Counted from the stretch's first letter, positions 28,067-38,866 are shown. The stretch is DNA of 64,000 bases from Corticibacter populi (GCF_004217315.1 NZ_SGWR01000002.1:178414-242413), one strand, 5' to 3'. Made by a program: numbers and translations. The notes: a model not told the origin generated them from the sequence alone.

Positions 28067-29050
28067 TCAGCTGCGGCGCTGCAGCAGCCGTTCGGAAAGT
28101 CCCCGCAGCACCTCGGTATAGGCATTGTCGGGGAAACCTGCCAGTGCGGCGATGGCGCGTTCGGCCTCGCCGTGGGCGGCCTGACGGGCTACCTCAATGG
28201 CACCGGTAGCGCGCACGATCTCGATCACCTGCGTGAGCTGCGCGGTCGAGCCCTGCTCGATGGCCTCGCGCACGGTTTGTGCCTGCTGCGCCGTGCCGCG
28301 TTGCATCGCGGCGATGAGCGGCAGCGTGGCCTTGCCTTCACGCAGGTCGTCGCCGACGTTCTTGCCCATCTCGTCGGCGGCACCGTCGTAGTCGAGCACG
28401 TCATCAATGATCTGGAACGCCGTGCCCAGCGCCTGTCCGTACTCGGCCGCAGCACGCTCCTGGGCGGCATCCGCGCCGGCCAGGATCGCGGCGACCTGCG
28501 TACTGGCCTCGAACAGCTTGGCGGTCTTGGAGCGGATCACCTGCAGATAGCCCTGTTCACCCAGCGAGGCGTCATGCATGTTCAGCAGCTGCTGCACTTC
28601 GCCTTCGGCAATGATGTTGGTGCCAGCCGCCACCACTTGCATGACACGGATGTTGCCGGTCTCCACCATCATCTCGAAAGCGCGCGAATGCAGAAAATCG
28701 CCCACCAGCACACTGGCCGGATTGCCGAAACTCTCGTTGGCCGTGGGTTTGCCACGGCGCATGGTCGATTCGTCAACCACATCGTCATGCAACAACGTGG
28801 CCGTGTGGATGAATTCGATCACCGCCGCCATGTCATGGTGCCGGCTTCCCTTGTACTGCAGCGCATTGGCCACCAGCAGCAGCATGGCCGGACGCAGGCG
28901 CTTGCCGCCGGCCGAGATGATGTAGTGCGCCACCTGCCCGATCAGGGGCACATTGGTGGCCAGCCGCTGCGCAATGACGGCATCGACGGCGCGCATGTCC
29001 TGGGCAATCAACGTCAGGCCATGGTCGGAGCTGGAGTCAGTGCGGGTCAT
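28067..29050 (-). CDS. ispB: Polyprenyl (octaprenyl) diphosphate synthase
   Basis: IspB makes the long isoprenoid side chain of ubiquinone from farnesyl and isopentenyl diphosphate. The 327-residue protein has both aspartate-rich motifs that bind magnesium-diphosphate, LLHDDVVDESTMRRG and QIIDDVLDYDG, plus the substrate motif GGKRLRPAMLLL. Length matches the octaprenyl type, but chain length cannot be read from sequence. In many Burkholderiales ispB is directly divergent from rplU-rpmA-obgE; here about 4 kb of other genes separate them. It is divergent from the bacterioferritin gene. The ribosome site is weak. Confidence 0.94.
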   Translation of the reverse strand: MTRTDSSSDHGLTLIAQDMRAVDAVIAQRLATNVPLIGQVAHYIISAGGKRLRPAMLLLVANALQYKGSRHHDMAAVIEFIHTATLLHDDVVDESTMRRGKPTANESFGNPASVLVGDFLHSRAFEMMVETGNIRVMQVVAAGTNIIAEGEVQQLLNMHDASLGEQGYLQVIRSKTAKLFEASTQVAAILAGADAAQERAAAEYGQALGTAFQIIDDVLDYDGAADEMGKNVGDDLREGKATLPLIAAMQRGTAQQAQTVREAIEQGSTAQLTQVIEIVRATGAIEVARQAAHGEAERAIAALAGFPDNAYTEVLRGLSERLLQRRS

Positions 29051-29335
29051 TGCAGAAAACCGGTCGCCTGGAGGCTGGCGTGATGAAGGTGAGCAAAGCG
29101 GCCATTATAGGGACTTGCCTGCCACGCCACGGGCTGCGCGAATCGCCTTCGATACCGCACCATCCAATGCGAACACATCTGAATCCTCTTGAGATATCCA
29201 TAAGCATGCAGACCGTCTGCGCAAGGGTTTGCGGGCCCATCGTTTCGCTGCGGGCGTTTTCGCCGCATACTTCAGAAAACATCCTGAACGGGGCGGCCCT
29301 GCCCCTATGGCAACCATCCGACGGAATCGAACACC

Positions 29336-29803
29336 ATGCAAGGCCATCCACAAGTCCTCGACACCCTCAATCACCTGCTGCGCGGCGAGCTCGCGGCCCG
29401 AGACCAGTACTTCGTGCACTCGCGCAGCTATGAAGACCAGGGCTTCCCAAAACTGTACGAGCGCCTCAACCACGAGATGGAAGAGGAAACCCAGCACGCC
29501 GACGCCATTCTGCGCCGCATCCTGATGCTGGACGGCCGTCCGGACATGCGCCCGTTGCCCTTCACGCCCGGCGAGACCGTCCCGGAGATGCTGCGCAAGG
29601 ATCTGGAGACCGAATACGAGGTGCGTGCGCGCCTGCAGGCCGCCATGCAGCTGTGCGAGAGCGTGAGCGACTATGTGAGCCGCGACATGCTGCTGGCGCA
29701 ATTGCGCGACACCGAGGAAGACCATGCCTACTGGCTCGAGAAGCAGCTGGGCCTGATCGAGAAGATCGGCCTGGAGAACTACCTGCAGTCGCAGTCCGCC
29801 TGA
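29336..29803 (+). CDS. bfr: Bacterioferritin lacking the heme-ligand methionine
   Basis: A 155-residue four-helix ferritin subunit. The ferroxidase ligands are in place: Glu18 ([11 protein letters not shown]), Glu51 and His54 (EEETQHAD), a Glu near 93 and the Glu/His pair in [13 protein letters not shown]. In E. coli Bfr Met52 of paired subunits ligates heme. Here the residue between Glu51 and the QH pair is Thr52, and no Met takes its place. The protein may therefore store iron without heme, or pair with a second, heme-binding subunit encoded elsewhere. Bfd at 11.1 kb is its probable reductase partner. Confidence 0.9.
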   Translation: MQGHPQVLDTLNHLLRGELAARDQYFVHSRSYEDQGFPKLYERLNHEMEEETQHADAILRRILMLDGRPDMRPLPFTPGETVPEMLRKDLETEYEVRARLQAAMQLCESVSDYVSRDMLLAQLRDTEEDHAYWLEKQLGLIEKIGLENYLQSQSA

Positions 29804-29834
29804 CCGGCCACCTGTTGGCTATCCTCCATGGATC

Positions 29835-29868
29835 AATGGGCCGCACACGCAACGTGTACGGCCCATTT
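29835..29868. terminator. Hairpin between the convergent bfr and mltD genes
   Basis: AATGGGCCG pairs perfectly with CGGCCCATT, and an inner ACACG/CGTGT stem is separated by one mismatch. The following T tract is short (TTTC), so termination may be weak. Confidence 0.55.
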
Positions 29869-29906
29869 CGCTGATTGCCGAGTGAAGCGAATCGGGCCTT
29901 GCGCGT

Positions 29907-31367
29907 TCAGCGCTTGGCGGCCTGCCGGGTGCGGGCGCGCTGCGCCGGCGCCTTGGGCGCCGTGCTTGCCCTGGCGGTGCTGGTGGCGGCCGGGCGATAA
30001 ATCACCAGGCGTTGGCCGGTCTTGAAGCGCGTGTTTCGCCCCACCTTGTTCCATTCCGCGACATCCGCGGCGGCAACCCCATAGCGCCGCGCCAGCGTGG
30101 CCACCGTCTCGCCCTTGCGCGCCACCACCGTGGTGCGACGCAACTGCCGCTGCGGCATCAGCTTGAGCTGGCCGTTGTGGGCCAGTTCCTCCGCCACGTC
30201 ATACAGGGTGGCGGCGCTGCGCGGCACCAGCAGGGCCGAGCCCGAGGCGATCAGCATGTTCGCCGGAATCCGGTTGACGCTGCGCAGTTCCTTCTCATCG
30301 ACGCCCAGACTGCTGGCCACCTCCTTCGCATTCATGGTGCGCGGCGTGGTCCAGACCGTCCAGCTGGCGAGGCGGCCATCGCGGTGATTGGCAAGATTGC
30401 GGCGGAAGGTCTGCGCATTGTCCCAGGGCAGCAGCACCTCGGTGGTGGCCGCCGAGAGAATTACCGGCCCGTTGTGGGAGGGGTTGAGGGTGCGGAAATC
30501 GTCAACGCCGATGCCGGCGAGTTGTGCCACCAGCTCCACATCCATGTCGCGGGCGATGTCAACGATGTCGAAGTACGGGTGATTGCCGATGTCCGGCAGC
30601 ACCACGCCAAAGGCCGCCGGGTCGCGGATGATGTTCTTGACGGCCTGGAACTTGGGCACGTACATGCGGGTTTCATCGGGCATGCTCAGGTCGGTATAGC
30701 CCACACCCAGCCCGAGGTTCTGGTTCTTGGCCATGGCCCGCCCCACGCTGCCCTCGCCCCAGTTGTAGGCAGCCAGTGCCAGGTGCCAGTCGCCGAACAT
30801 GTCATGGAGCTTTTGCAGGTAATCCAGTGCAGCGCGGGTCGAGGCCAGCACGTCGCGGCGATCATCGCGAAAGGCGTTCTGGCGCAGGTCGAAATACGTG
30901 CCGGTGGCGGGCATGAACTGCCACATGCCCGCCGCCTTGGCGTGCGAGACGGCCTGCGGGTTGAAGGCACTCTCGATATAGGGCAGCAGCGCCAGCTCGG
31001 TCGGCATGTTGCGCCGCTCCAGTTCCTCGACGATGTGGAACAGGTACTTGCTGGAGCGATCGGCCATGCGCTGGATGTACTCCGGCCGACTGGCGTACCA
31101 GTCCTCGCGGTCATGCACCATGTCGGTATCCAGGTCGGGCATCGCAAAGCCCGCTCGCAGGCGCTGCCACAGGTCAGCCGGCGGCTGCAGCCCCTGCACG
31201 GCCCAGCTGTCCAGATTGCCCGGCGTGATCGGCGTGAGCGCGCCGCTCGGGATGACCGGCTGGAGCGCCGCCTCATCCGATCGCTGCGACTCCAGCGTGC
31301 CGCAGGCGGCCAGCAACAGTGTAAGCACCAGCGCCAGGGCGCTCCGAAACAGAAATGGCATGGACAT
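29907..31367 (-). CDS. mltD: Membrane-bound lytic murein transglycosylase D
   Basis: MltD is a lipoprotein that cleaves the glycan strands of peptidoglycan, producing 1,6-anhydromuropeptides. The 486-residue protein has a lipoprotein signal ending LLLAAC with Cys22 as the lipidated residue. The SLT domain lies around residues 110-260, with the catalytic Glu in LLPYIESAFNPQA and the typical SHAKAAGMWQFMPATG. At least one C-terminal LysM domain follows (VVARKGETVATLARRYGV ... TGQRLVIYRP). It starts three bases after the gloB stop, so the two genes form an operon. Confidence 0.94.
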   Translation of the reverse strand: MSMPFLFRSALALVLTLLLAACGTLESQRSDEAALQPVIPSGALTPITPGNLDSWAVQGLQPPADLWQRLRAGFAMPDLDTDMVHDREDWYASRPEYIQRMADRSSKYLFHIVEELERRNMPTELALLPYIESAFNPQAVSHAKAAGMWQFMPATGTYFDLRQNAFRDDRRDVLASTRAALDYLQKLHDMFGDWHLALAAYNWGEGSVGRAMAKNQNLGLGVGYTDLSMPDETRMYVPKFQAVKNIIRDPAAFGVVLPDIGNHPYFDIVDIARDMDVELVAQLAGIGVDDFRTLNPSHNGPVILSAATTEVLLPWDNAQTFRRNLANHRDGRLASWTVWTTPRTMNAKEVASSLGVDEKELRSVNRIPANMLIASGSALLVPRSAATLYDVAEELAHNGQLKLMPQRQLRRTTVVARKGETVATLARRYGVAAADVAEWNKVGRNTRFKTGQRLVIYRPAATSTARASTAPKAPAQRARTRQAAKR

Positions 31368-31369
31368 GA

Positions 31370-32167
31370 TCAGAAATCGTTCTTCCAGTTGCGCAAAGCC
31401 GCAAAATAGTCGGCATCGGTTTGCAGGCGTGCGCCACCCGCATGCTGTGCGATGGCCTGGCGCACCTGCGGCAGCCGGATGCGCAGAAACGGGTTGATGG
31501 CGCATTCATCGGCCATGCGCGTCGGCAGGGTCGGCAGTTGCCGCTCCCGCAGGCGCTGCCCCCGCGTCACGGCCTGGCGCAGCGCCGCATTGTCCGGCTC
31601 GACCGCCTCGGCGAAAGCCAGATTGCCCAGTGTGTATTCGTGCGCGCTGCACACCAGGGTCGCCGCGGGCAGTGCCGCGAGCCGGTCGAGCGAGGCGAGC
31701 ATTTGCCCGGCCGAGCCTTCGAACAGCCGGCCGCAGCCGGCGCTGAACAGCGTGTCGCCACAGAACAGCACCGGGGCCACGCCTTGCCGCAACGGCACGT
31801 GCGCAGCAAAAAAGGCGATGTGCCCGGCCGTGTGCCCGGGCACGTCGAGCACCTGCCAGTCCTGGTCGAGCGCCTGCACGAAATCGCCCCCCTGCAAAGG
31901 CGTCACCGGCACCGGCAAGACTTCGTGCGCCGGTCCGAACACCTGCGCGCCGCTGCTTTGCTGCAGCAGCGCGGCGCCAGCCGTGTGATCGCCATGATGG
32001 TGGGTGATTAGAATGGTCTGCAGCAGCAGCTGCCGCTCATGCAGCGCCTGCAGTACCGGTGCGGCGTCGCCGGGGTCGACCACCATGGCATGCCGCCCGT
32101 CGTCGAGCAGCCAGATATAGTTGTCGCCAAGCGCGGGAATCGCCTGCAGGGAAAGCGCGGTATGCAT
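31370..32167 (-). CDS. gloB: Hydroxyacylglutathione hydrolase (glyoxalase II)
   Basis: GloB hydrolyses S-lactoylglutathione to lactate and glutathione in methylglyoxal detoxification. The 265-residue metallo-beta-lactamase-fold protein shows the metal motif ILITHHHGDHTAG, then VLDVPGHTAGHIAFF, FCGDTLFSAGCGRLFEGSA and HEYTLGNLAFA, which are diagnostic of glyoxalase II. The start at 32167 matches the family N-terminus (LQAIPALGDNYIWLL). It is divergent from the methyltransferase gene and is followed by mltD. Glutathione synthase (gshB) is at 38.9 kb. Confidence 0.95.
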   Translation of the reverse strand: MHTALSLQAIPALGDNYIWLLDDGRHAMVVDPGDAAPVLQALHERQLLLQTILITHHHGDHTAGAALLQQSSGAQVFGPAHEVLPVPVTPLQGGDFVQALDQDWQVLDVPGHTAGHIAFFAAHVPLRQGVAPVLFCGDTLFSAGCGRLFEGSAGQMLASLDRLAALPAATLVCSAHEYTLGNLAFAEAVEPDNAALRQAVTRGQRLRERQLPTLPTRMADECAINPFLRIRLPQVRQAIAQHAGGARLQTDADYFAALRNWKNDF

Positions 32168-32320
32168 GTCAGAAGAATGCGGTTGGAAAAAGCAGTGGCG
32201 ACAGGCGGAACGACCATGGCCCGCTCCTGCGGACGCATCGGTGCAGGCGGCCAGACACGGCGCACGCGCAGGACGGGGCATCCCGAGAGGACAGCACGAT
32301 CATGAACAGGCGTTGATGCA

Positions 32321-33094
32321 ATGAAGTTCGACACATGGCTGACCAGTGCCGCCGCAGGGCGTTATGTACAGCGCTGGCAGCAGAACCATTATGACGAGAC
32401 GGTGGCCGACATCTTCGGCTTCTACGCCTTGCAAATGGGCACGCCGGCCATCGCCGGGCTGCGCAACAACCGCATTCCCAACACCTGGCACATGGCTCTC
32501 GAAAGCGAAGCGCGGCCGCAGGGCGAAGGTATACCACAACCAGAGGCGGCTGCCACTCCAACGCAAACCGGCGTGGCGAGCACGATGGCCGCAGCCGACT
32601 TCCAGGCAGCGCCCGAAGCTCTGCCGTTCGGTGCCGACCAGTTCGACCTGATCGTGATGCCCCACACCCTGGAGGCCTGCCACCAGCCCCACGCGGCCCT
32701 GCGCGAAGCCACGCGGGTGCTGCGCCCGGAGGGGCGCCTGATCATCAGCGGCTTCAACCCGGCCCGCATCCTCTGGGGCCTGCGGCCCACCGAACCGGCG
32801 CTGGATCTGGGCGAGCCGATCGGCTACCTGCGTCTGCGCGACTGGCTGCAGTTGCTGAACCTCGAGGTCGAGGACGTGCGCTCGGGCTGCTACATTCCCG
32901 GCTTCGAGCGCGAGCGCTGGTTCGGGCGCCTGGCCTGGATCGACCGGCTGGCCGAGAACCGCTTCTCCTTCCTCGGCGGCGTGTACTTCATCGTCGCGAC
33001 GAAAAAGGTCCAGGGCGTGCGCATGATGGAGACCGACTGGCGCCAGTACCGCACGAAGCCGGTGCGCATGCCGGTGCTGAACCGCCAACGCTGA
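32321..33094 (+). CDS. Class I SAM-dependent methyltransferase-like protein
   Basis: A 257-residue protein whose second half matches type 11 methyltransferases: EALPFGADQFDLIVMPHTLE, ALREATRVLRPEGRLIISGF and NPARILWGLRP. The first half (GRYVQRWQQNHYDETVADIF, QMGTPAIAGLRNNRIP) is shared with a betaproteobacterial family usually encoded beside gloB. A standard glycine-rich SAM-binding motif I (VLDxGCGxG) is not visible, so cofactor binding or activity is uncertain. In related genomes the next genes are often rnhA and dnaQ, which are absent here. The substrate is unknown. Confidence 0.8.
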   Translation: MKFDTWLTSAAAGRYVQRWQQNHYDETVADIFGFYALQMGTPAIAGLRNNRIPNTWHMALESEARPQGEGIPQPEAAATPTQTGVASTMAAADFQAAPEALPFGADQFDLIVMPHTLEACHQPHAALREATRVLRPEGRLIISGFNPARILWGLRPTEPALDLGEPIGYLRLRDWLQLLNLEVEDVRSGCYIPGFERERWFGRLAWIDRLAENRFSFLGGVYFIVATKKVQGVRMMETDWRQYRTKPVRMPVLNRQR

Positions 33095-33137
33095 AGGCCG
33101 TGCTCGCCATTCATCCTTCCCCACACGCACGTCGGCA

Positions 33138-33166
33138 TTGGCAAAAAAGATGTGCTCTGATAGAAT
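33138..33166 (+). promoter_or_regulatory. Sigma-70 promoter of rplU-rpmA
   Basis: TTGGCA (33138-33143) and TAGAAT (33161-33166) are each one base from consensus and separated by an ideal 17 bases. Transcription would start near 33173, leaving a leader of about 130 bases before rplU. Confidence 0.8.
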
Positions 33167-33303
33167 GCGCAGTTCATTTCCGCCACGATTGCTGATGCGC
33201 CCTTGTGCGTTCGGCTTTGGCGCGGCGATGAAATCAGGGTTTTCCGCCCCGGATTCGCATTCTCTGCGGCCTGGCGGGATCAGTTTTTTGTAAAGGGTTT
33301 TTC

Positions 33304-33615
33304 ATGTACGCAGTCATAAAAACCGGTGGCAAGCAGTATCGCGTTGCCGCTGGCGAAAAGATCAAAGTAGAACAGATTGCTGCGGACGTAGGCCAGGAAA
33401 TCGTGCTCGATCAAGTGCTTGCCATCGGCAGCGGCGCTGATCTGAAAGTCGGCACGCCTTTGGTTTCCGGCGCCAGCGTCAAGGCAACTGTGGTCTCTCA
33501 GGGCAAGCACGACAAGGTGCGCATCTTCAAGCTGCGCCGTCGCAAGCACTACATCAAGCACCAGGGCCACCGCCAGCGCTACACCGAGCTGCAAATTGGC
33601 GACATCGCCGCCTGA
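33304..33615 (+). CDS. rplU: 50S ribosomal protein L21
   Basis: L21 is a structural protein of the large ribosomal subunit, bound to 23S rRNA. The 103-residue protein begins [20 protein letters not shown] and contains the signature [20 protein letters not shown] near the C-terminus, both invariant features. It is the first gene of rplU-rpmA, reached from the 33138 promoter through a long leader. Length is standard. Confidence 0.98.
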   Translation: MYAVIKTGGKQYRVAAGEKIKVEQIAADVGQEIVLDQVLAIGSGADLKVGTPLVSGASVKATVVSQGKHDKVRIFKLRRRKHYIKHQGHRQRYTELQIGDIAA

Positions 33616-33640
33616 TTGAACGGCACGAAAGGATTCTGAA

Positions 33641-35081
<1,441 letters not shown>

Positions 35082-35306
35082 GGTGCGCCACGGCCCATTG
35101 CCCGGCGCCGTCAGACGCTCAAAATGGTTCCCGCAGCCCGGCGCCAAACTGCCGGGACATTGACGCAGCGCAATGGCGGCTCGATCGGCCCGCCAACCGG
35201 CCCGCTCGTCATGGACCGGTCATCACCCAGCGGCTACGATGATGACGAACGTGGACGCAGCGCGTCCGCGACCGAATCATTCACCGACTCCCGAAAGGAA
35301 ATGTCC

Positions 35307-36089
35307 ATGTCCACACTGAACGGAAAAACCATTCTGGTCACCGGCGCCGCGCAAGGCATTGGCCGCGGCATCGCGCTGCGCCTGGCCGCCGATGGCGCCC
35401 GCATCGCACTGGTGGATATCAAGGCCGACAAGCTGGCCGAGGTGCAAAAGGAAATCGAGGCGCTGGGCCACAAGGCCACCACCTTCGTCGCCGACGTCAG
35501 CAAGCGCGCTGACGTCTATGCCGCCATCGACCACGCCGAGCAGGCGCTGGGCGGCTTCGACGTGATGATCAACAATGCCGGCATCTCGCAAGTGCAGCCG
35601 CTCGCCGACGTCACCGAGGCAGAGCTCGAACGCATCTTCCGCATCAACGTCGACAGCGTGGTTTGGGGCATCCAGGCGGCGGCCAAGAAGTTCCAGGCCC
35701 GCAAGCAAGGCGGCAAGATCATCAATGCCTCCTCGATCGCCGGCCATGATGGCTTTGCGCTGCTGGGCGTGTACTCGGCCACCAAGTTCGCCGTGCGCGC
35801 GCTGACCCAGGCCGCCGCCAAGGAGTATGCGAGCTCGGGCATCACCGTCAACGCCTATTGTCCCGGCATCGTCGGCACCGACATGTGGGTGGAGATTGAC
35901 GAGCGCTTTGCCGAGCTGACCGGCGCCCCCAAGGGGGCCACCTACGAGAAGTACGTCTCTGGCATCGCACTGGGCCGCGCCCAGACGCCCGAGGACGTGG
36001 CGGCGCTGGTGTCCTTCCTCGCCGGCAAGGATTCGGACTACATCACCGGCCAGGCCATCCTGACCGATGGCGGCATCGTCTACCGCTGA
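35307..36089 (+). CDS. Acetoin/2,3-butanediol-type short-chain dehydrogenase
   Basis: A 260-residue classical SDR: NAD-binding [22 protein letters not shown], catalytic Ser in [11 protein letters not shown] and Tyr/Lys in [11 protein letters not shown]. The segment [20 protein letters not shown] together with TDGGIVYR at the end is characteristic of acetoin (diacetyl) reductases / meso-2,3-butanediol dehydrogenases (BudC type). It would reduce diacetyl to acetoin and on to butanediol with NADH. No acetolactate synthase or decarboxylase genes are nearby, so the physiological role is inferred. The ATG at 35307 is preferred to 35301 for spacing from AAGGAA. Confidence 0.88.
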   Translation: MSTLNGKTILVTGAAQGIGRGIALRLAADGARIALVDIKADKLAEVQKEIEALGHKATTFVADVSKRADVYAAIDHAEQALGGFDVMINNAGISQVQPLADVTEAELERIFRINVDSVVWGIQAAAKKFQARKQGGKIINASSIAGHDGFALLGVYSATKFAVRALTQAAAKEYASSGITVNAYCPGIVGTDMWVEIDERFAELTGAPKGATYEKYVSGIALGRAQTPEDVAALVSFLAGKDSDYITGQAILTDGGIVYR

Positions 36090-36115
36090 GCATCCGCGTC
36101 CCCCTCCTCATGCAC

Positions 36116-36150
36116 AACGCCCGCAGGTAACCGATGCCTGCGGGCGTTTT
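36116..36150 (+). terminator. Intrinsic terminator after the short-chain dehydrogenase
   Basis: A perfect 12-bp stem (AACGCCCGCAGG / CCTGCGGGCGTT) with a nine-base loop, ending in TTTT. Confidence 0.85.
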
Positions 36151-36161
36151 CCCTTTTTGGA

Positions 36162-36385
36162 AGAACCTGTTCACGATCTTTTCGCGGGCCACGTTGGCCC
36201 GCAAGGCGATGCGATGCAAGACGCAAACCGCGGTCGGGCCGGTGGCCCGGCGAGGATTTGTCACACCGCACCGCGCGCCTGCCGGGACAACCCGAAGGGC
36301 AGGAGGTCAAAAGCGCGCCGGGCGGCGTTGCCCACTGCATTTTTGACCTCCCGCGTGACCCGCAAAAAGATCGTGAGCAGGTTCT
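36162..36385. repeat. 224-bp non-coding element with terminal inverted repeats
   Basis: The ends are inverted copies of GAACCTGTTCACGATCTTTT (21 of 23 positions match across 36163-36185 and 36362-36384). Inside are further perfect palindromes: GCGGGCC/GGCCCGC (36184-36202) and GGAGGTCAAAA/TTTTGACCTCC (36302-36351). No convincing gene lies within. The end sequence recurs at 51850-51880. The structure resembles a MITE or REP-like element. No target-site duplication is obvious. It fills most of the 334-base gap before the permease gene. Confidence 0.7.
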
Positions 36386-36423
36386 AAGGCGCGCCAAGGG
36401 CATGGCGCGGCGGGATGCCGCTT

Positions 36424-37704
36424 TCAGCGGGCGCGGTCGAGCAGCAGGTACAGCAGGATCGCGCCAAAGGTGGCCGTGCCGATGCCCGCCATCGCGAAGC
36501 CGCCGAAATGCAGCGTGAAGTCGCCCGTGCCCAGAATCAGCGTGATGGCCGCGACAATCAGGTTCTTGCTCTGCGAAAAATCGACCCGGTTGTCCACCCA
36601 GATCTTGGCGCCGGCCACCGCGATCAGGCCGAACACCACGATGGAGACACCACCCATCACCGGTAGCGGGATGGCCTGGATCACTGCGCCGAACTTCGGC
36701 GAGAAGCCCAGCAGCACGGCCAGCACCGCCGCCACCAGGAAGATCGCCGTCGAGTAGATGCGTGTGGCGGCCATCACGCCGATGTTCTCCGCATAGGTGG
36801 TCACGCCGGTACCGCCAACGCTGCCGCTGACCACGGTGGCCACCCCATCGCCGATGAAGGCCCGGCCCATGTACTGGTCGATGTTGCGGCCCGTCATCGC
36901 CGTAACCGCCTTGATGTGGCCCAGGTTCTCGGCCACCAGGATGATCGCCACCGGCGCGATCAGCAGGATGGCGCGGCTCTCGAACACCGGCGCATGGAAT
37001 TGCGGCAGGCCCAGCCAGGCGGCGCTGGCGATGCCGCCGAAATCGACCGGCTTGCCCCAACCCATCACGTTGGTGGCCAGGAAATACAGCACGCTGGCGA
37101 CGATCAGGCCCACCAGGATCAGCAGGCGCTGCAGCATGCCGCGCGTGAACACCGCCACCAGCGCCACGCAGACAAAGGTGACAACCTGCATCCAGCTCTC
37201 GAAATTGTTGGCCGCCATGTTCTTGACGGGAATCGCCGCGAGATTGAGGCCGATCACCGCCACGATGCCGCCGGTGACCACCGGTGGCATGAGTCGCTCG
37301 ATCCAGCCGGTGCCGATCGCCTGGACCAACAGGCCGATGAGCATGTAGATGACCCCGCAGACGATGATGCCGCCCAGCGCCAGGCCGATATTGGGATTGA
37401 CGCCGCCGCCGGCATGGCCGGTCACGGCCAGCACCACGGCGATGAAGGCAAAGCTCGAACCCAGGTAGCTGGGCACCTTGCCACCGGTGATGAAAAAGAA
37501 GATCAGCGTGCCGATGCCACTCATCAGCACCGCCACATTCGGGTCGAAGCCCATCAGAATCGGCGCCAGGATGGTCGAGCCGAACATGGCGATGACGTGC
37601 TGCACGCCTATGATGCCGGTCTGCGGCCAGGGCAGACGCTCGTCGGGGGCGATGACGCCGCCGCCATCGAGCGCTTGTGGTGATTTTTCGGTCCAGTTGA
37701 ACAT
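36424..37704 (-). CDS. NCS2-family uracil/xanthine permease
   Basis: The 426-residue inner-membrane protein has about 12-14 hydrophobic segments. NCS2 motifs are visible: QHVIAMFGSTILAPILMG at the start, PVVTGGIVAVIGLNLA, VAENLGHIKAVTAMTG (with the substrate-binding Glu), GDGVATVVSGSVGGTGVTTY and AENIGVMAAT. The TTYAENIGVMA form resembles the uracil/RutG-like subgroup rather than xanthine-specific carriers. It would import a pyrimidine or purine base with protons. The ATG at 37704 has AAGGCGG upstream; a 39-residue upstream extension is unsupported. Confidence 0.9.
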   Translation of the reverse strand: MFNWTEKSPQALDGGGVIAPDERLPWPQTGIIGVQHVIAMFGSTILAPILMGFDPNVAVLMSGIGTLIFFFITGGKVPSYLGSSFAFIAVVLAVTGHAGGGVNPNIGLALGGIIVCGVIYMLIGLLVQAIGTGWIERLMPPVVTGGIVAVIGLNLAAIPVKNMAANNFESWMQVVTFVCVALVAVFTRGMLQRLLILVGLIVASVLYFLATNVMGWGKPVDFGGIASAAWLGLPQFHAPVFESRAILLIAPVAIILVAENLGHIKAVTAMTGRNIDQYMGRAFIGDGVATVVSGSVGGTGVTTYAENIGVMAATRIYSTAIFLVAAVLAVLLGFSPKFGAVIQAIPLPVMGGVSIVVFGLIAVAGAKIWVDNRVDFSQSKNLIVAAITLILGTGDFTLHFGGFAMAGIGTATFGAILLYLLLDRAR

Positions 37705-37827
37705 GTATGCCGCCTTTGCATTGCCGTGCAGAGCCGGGGCCGGCTCTGCCGGGGCGCAAGCATACACCCACCCAAGAACACCCAACCCGCCGCCCGCACC
37801 ACACGGGCGACGATTTTTCACATCGGG

Positions 37828-38601
37828 TTATTTCTCGGCAAAGGCACGTTCGACGACGAATTCTCCCGGCTTGGAGGTATTGCCTTCGATGAAGCCGCGC
37901 TGCTCGAACAGCGTCTTCAGGTCGAACAGCATGGCCGGGCTGCCGCAGATCATGATGCGGTCTTCCTCACGGTTGAGGGCCGGCACGCCCAGGTCGGCAA
38001 ACAGCTTGCCGGTCTCGATCAGCGTGGTGATGCGGCCCTGGTTGCGGAACTCCTCGCGCGTGACGGTCGGATAGTACTTGAGCTTGCCCTTGACGAATTC
38101 GCCCAGGAATTCATGCTCCGGCAGCGTGTGGTTGATCAGCTCCTGGTAGGCCAGTTCGTTGACGAAGCGCGTGCCATGAACCAGCACCACTTCCTCGAAG
38201 CGCTCGTAGGTCTCAGGGTCGCGGATGATGCTGAGGAACGGTGCCAGGCCGGTGCCTGTCGAGAGCAGGTAGAGGCGCTTGCCGGGCAGCAGGTAATCCA
38301 GCAGCAGCGTGCCGGTGGGCTTTCTGCCCACCAGCAGCGTGTCGCCAACCTGGATGTGCTGGAGGCGCGAGGTCAGCGGGCCATCGGGCACCTTGATGCT
38401 GAAGAACTCCAGATGCTCCTCGTAATTGGCACTGGCGATGCTGTAGGCACGCAGCAGGGGCTTGCCATCCACCTTCAGGCCGATCATCGTGAAATGACCA
38501 TTGGAGAAACGCAGCGAGGCATCGCGCGTGGTCTTGAAACTGAACAACGTATCGTTCCAGTGGTGGATGGACAGGACTTTTTCCTCGTTGAAGGCACTCA
38601 T
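37828..38601 (-). CDS. fpr: Ferredoxin-NADP reductase (Fpr type)
   Basis: The 257-residue flavoprotein exchanges electrons between NADPH and ferredoxin or flavodoxin. FAD-binding is shown by LLRAYSIASANYEEHLEFF, and the NADP domain by LLSTGTGLAPFLSIIRDP, EEVVLVHGTR and the C-terminal MICGSPAMLFD, ending FVVERAFAEK, all as in subclass I bacterial FPRs. A plausible use here is to reduce Bfd or to support oxidative-stress defence. The start at 38601 fits the family; the open frame upstream to 38715 has no similarity. It is followed on the same strand by the permease gene after a gap of 123 bases. Confidence 0.93.
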   Translation of the reverse strand: MSAFNEEKVLSIHHWNDTLFSFKTTRDASLRFSNGHFTMIGLKVDGKPLLRAYSIASANYEEHLEFFSIKVPDGPLTSRLQHIQVGDTLLVGRKPTGTLLLDYLLPGKRLYLLSTGTGLAPFLSIIRDPETYERFEEVVLVHGTRFVNELAYQELINHTLPEHEFLGEFVKGKLKYYPTVTREEFRNQGRITTLIETGKLFADLGVPALNREEDRIMICGSPAMLFDLKTLFEQRGFIEGNTSKPGEFVVERAFAEK

Positions 38602-38866
38602 GATGCGTTTTCGCTTCCGATGACGATGACGGGCCGGTGCCACGGCACCCCGCCCCCCACAGGCAGCGGACCTGACACAAAGCAATGAAGGCCCGCATTG
38701 CAAACGGGCCGCCAAGTATTTTCCCTGATTTTTCAGAACCGCCGGTTATAAAGCGGCCGGATGCTGCAGAACCAACTCATTTAGATTGCCGTGGGCGGCA
38801 AAAGACCGTGCGGCAGGCACCAACCAACGAGGCTGGCGCGCCATGACTCAGAACCTGTTCGGGTTC

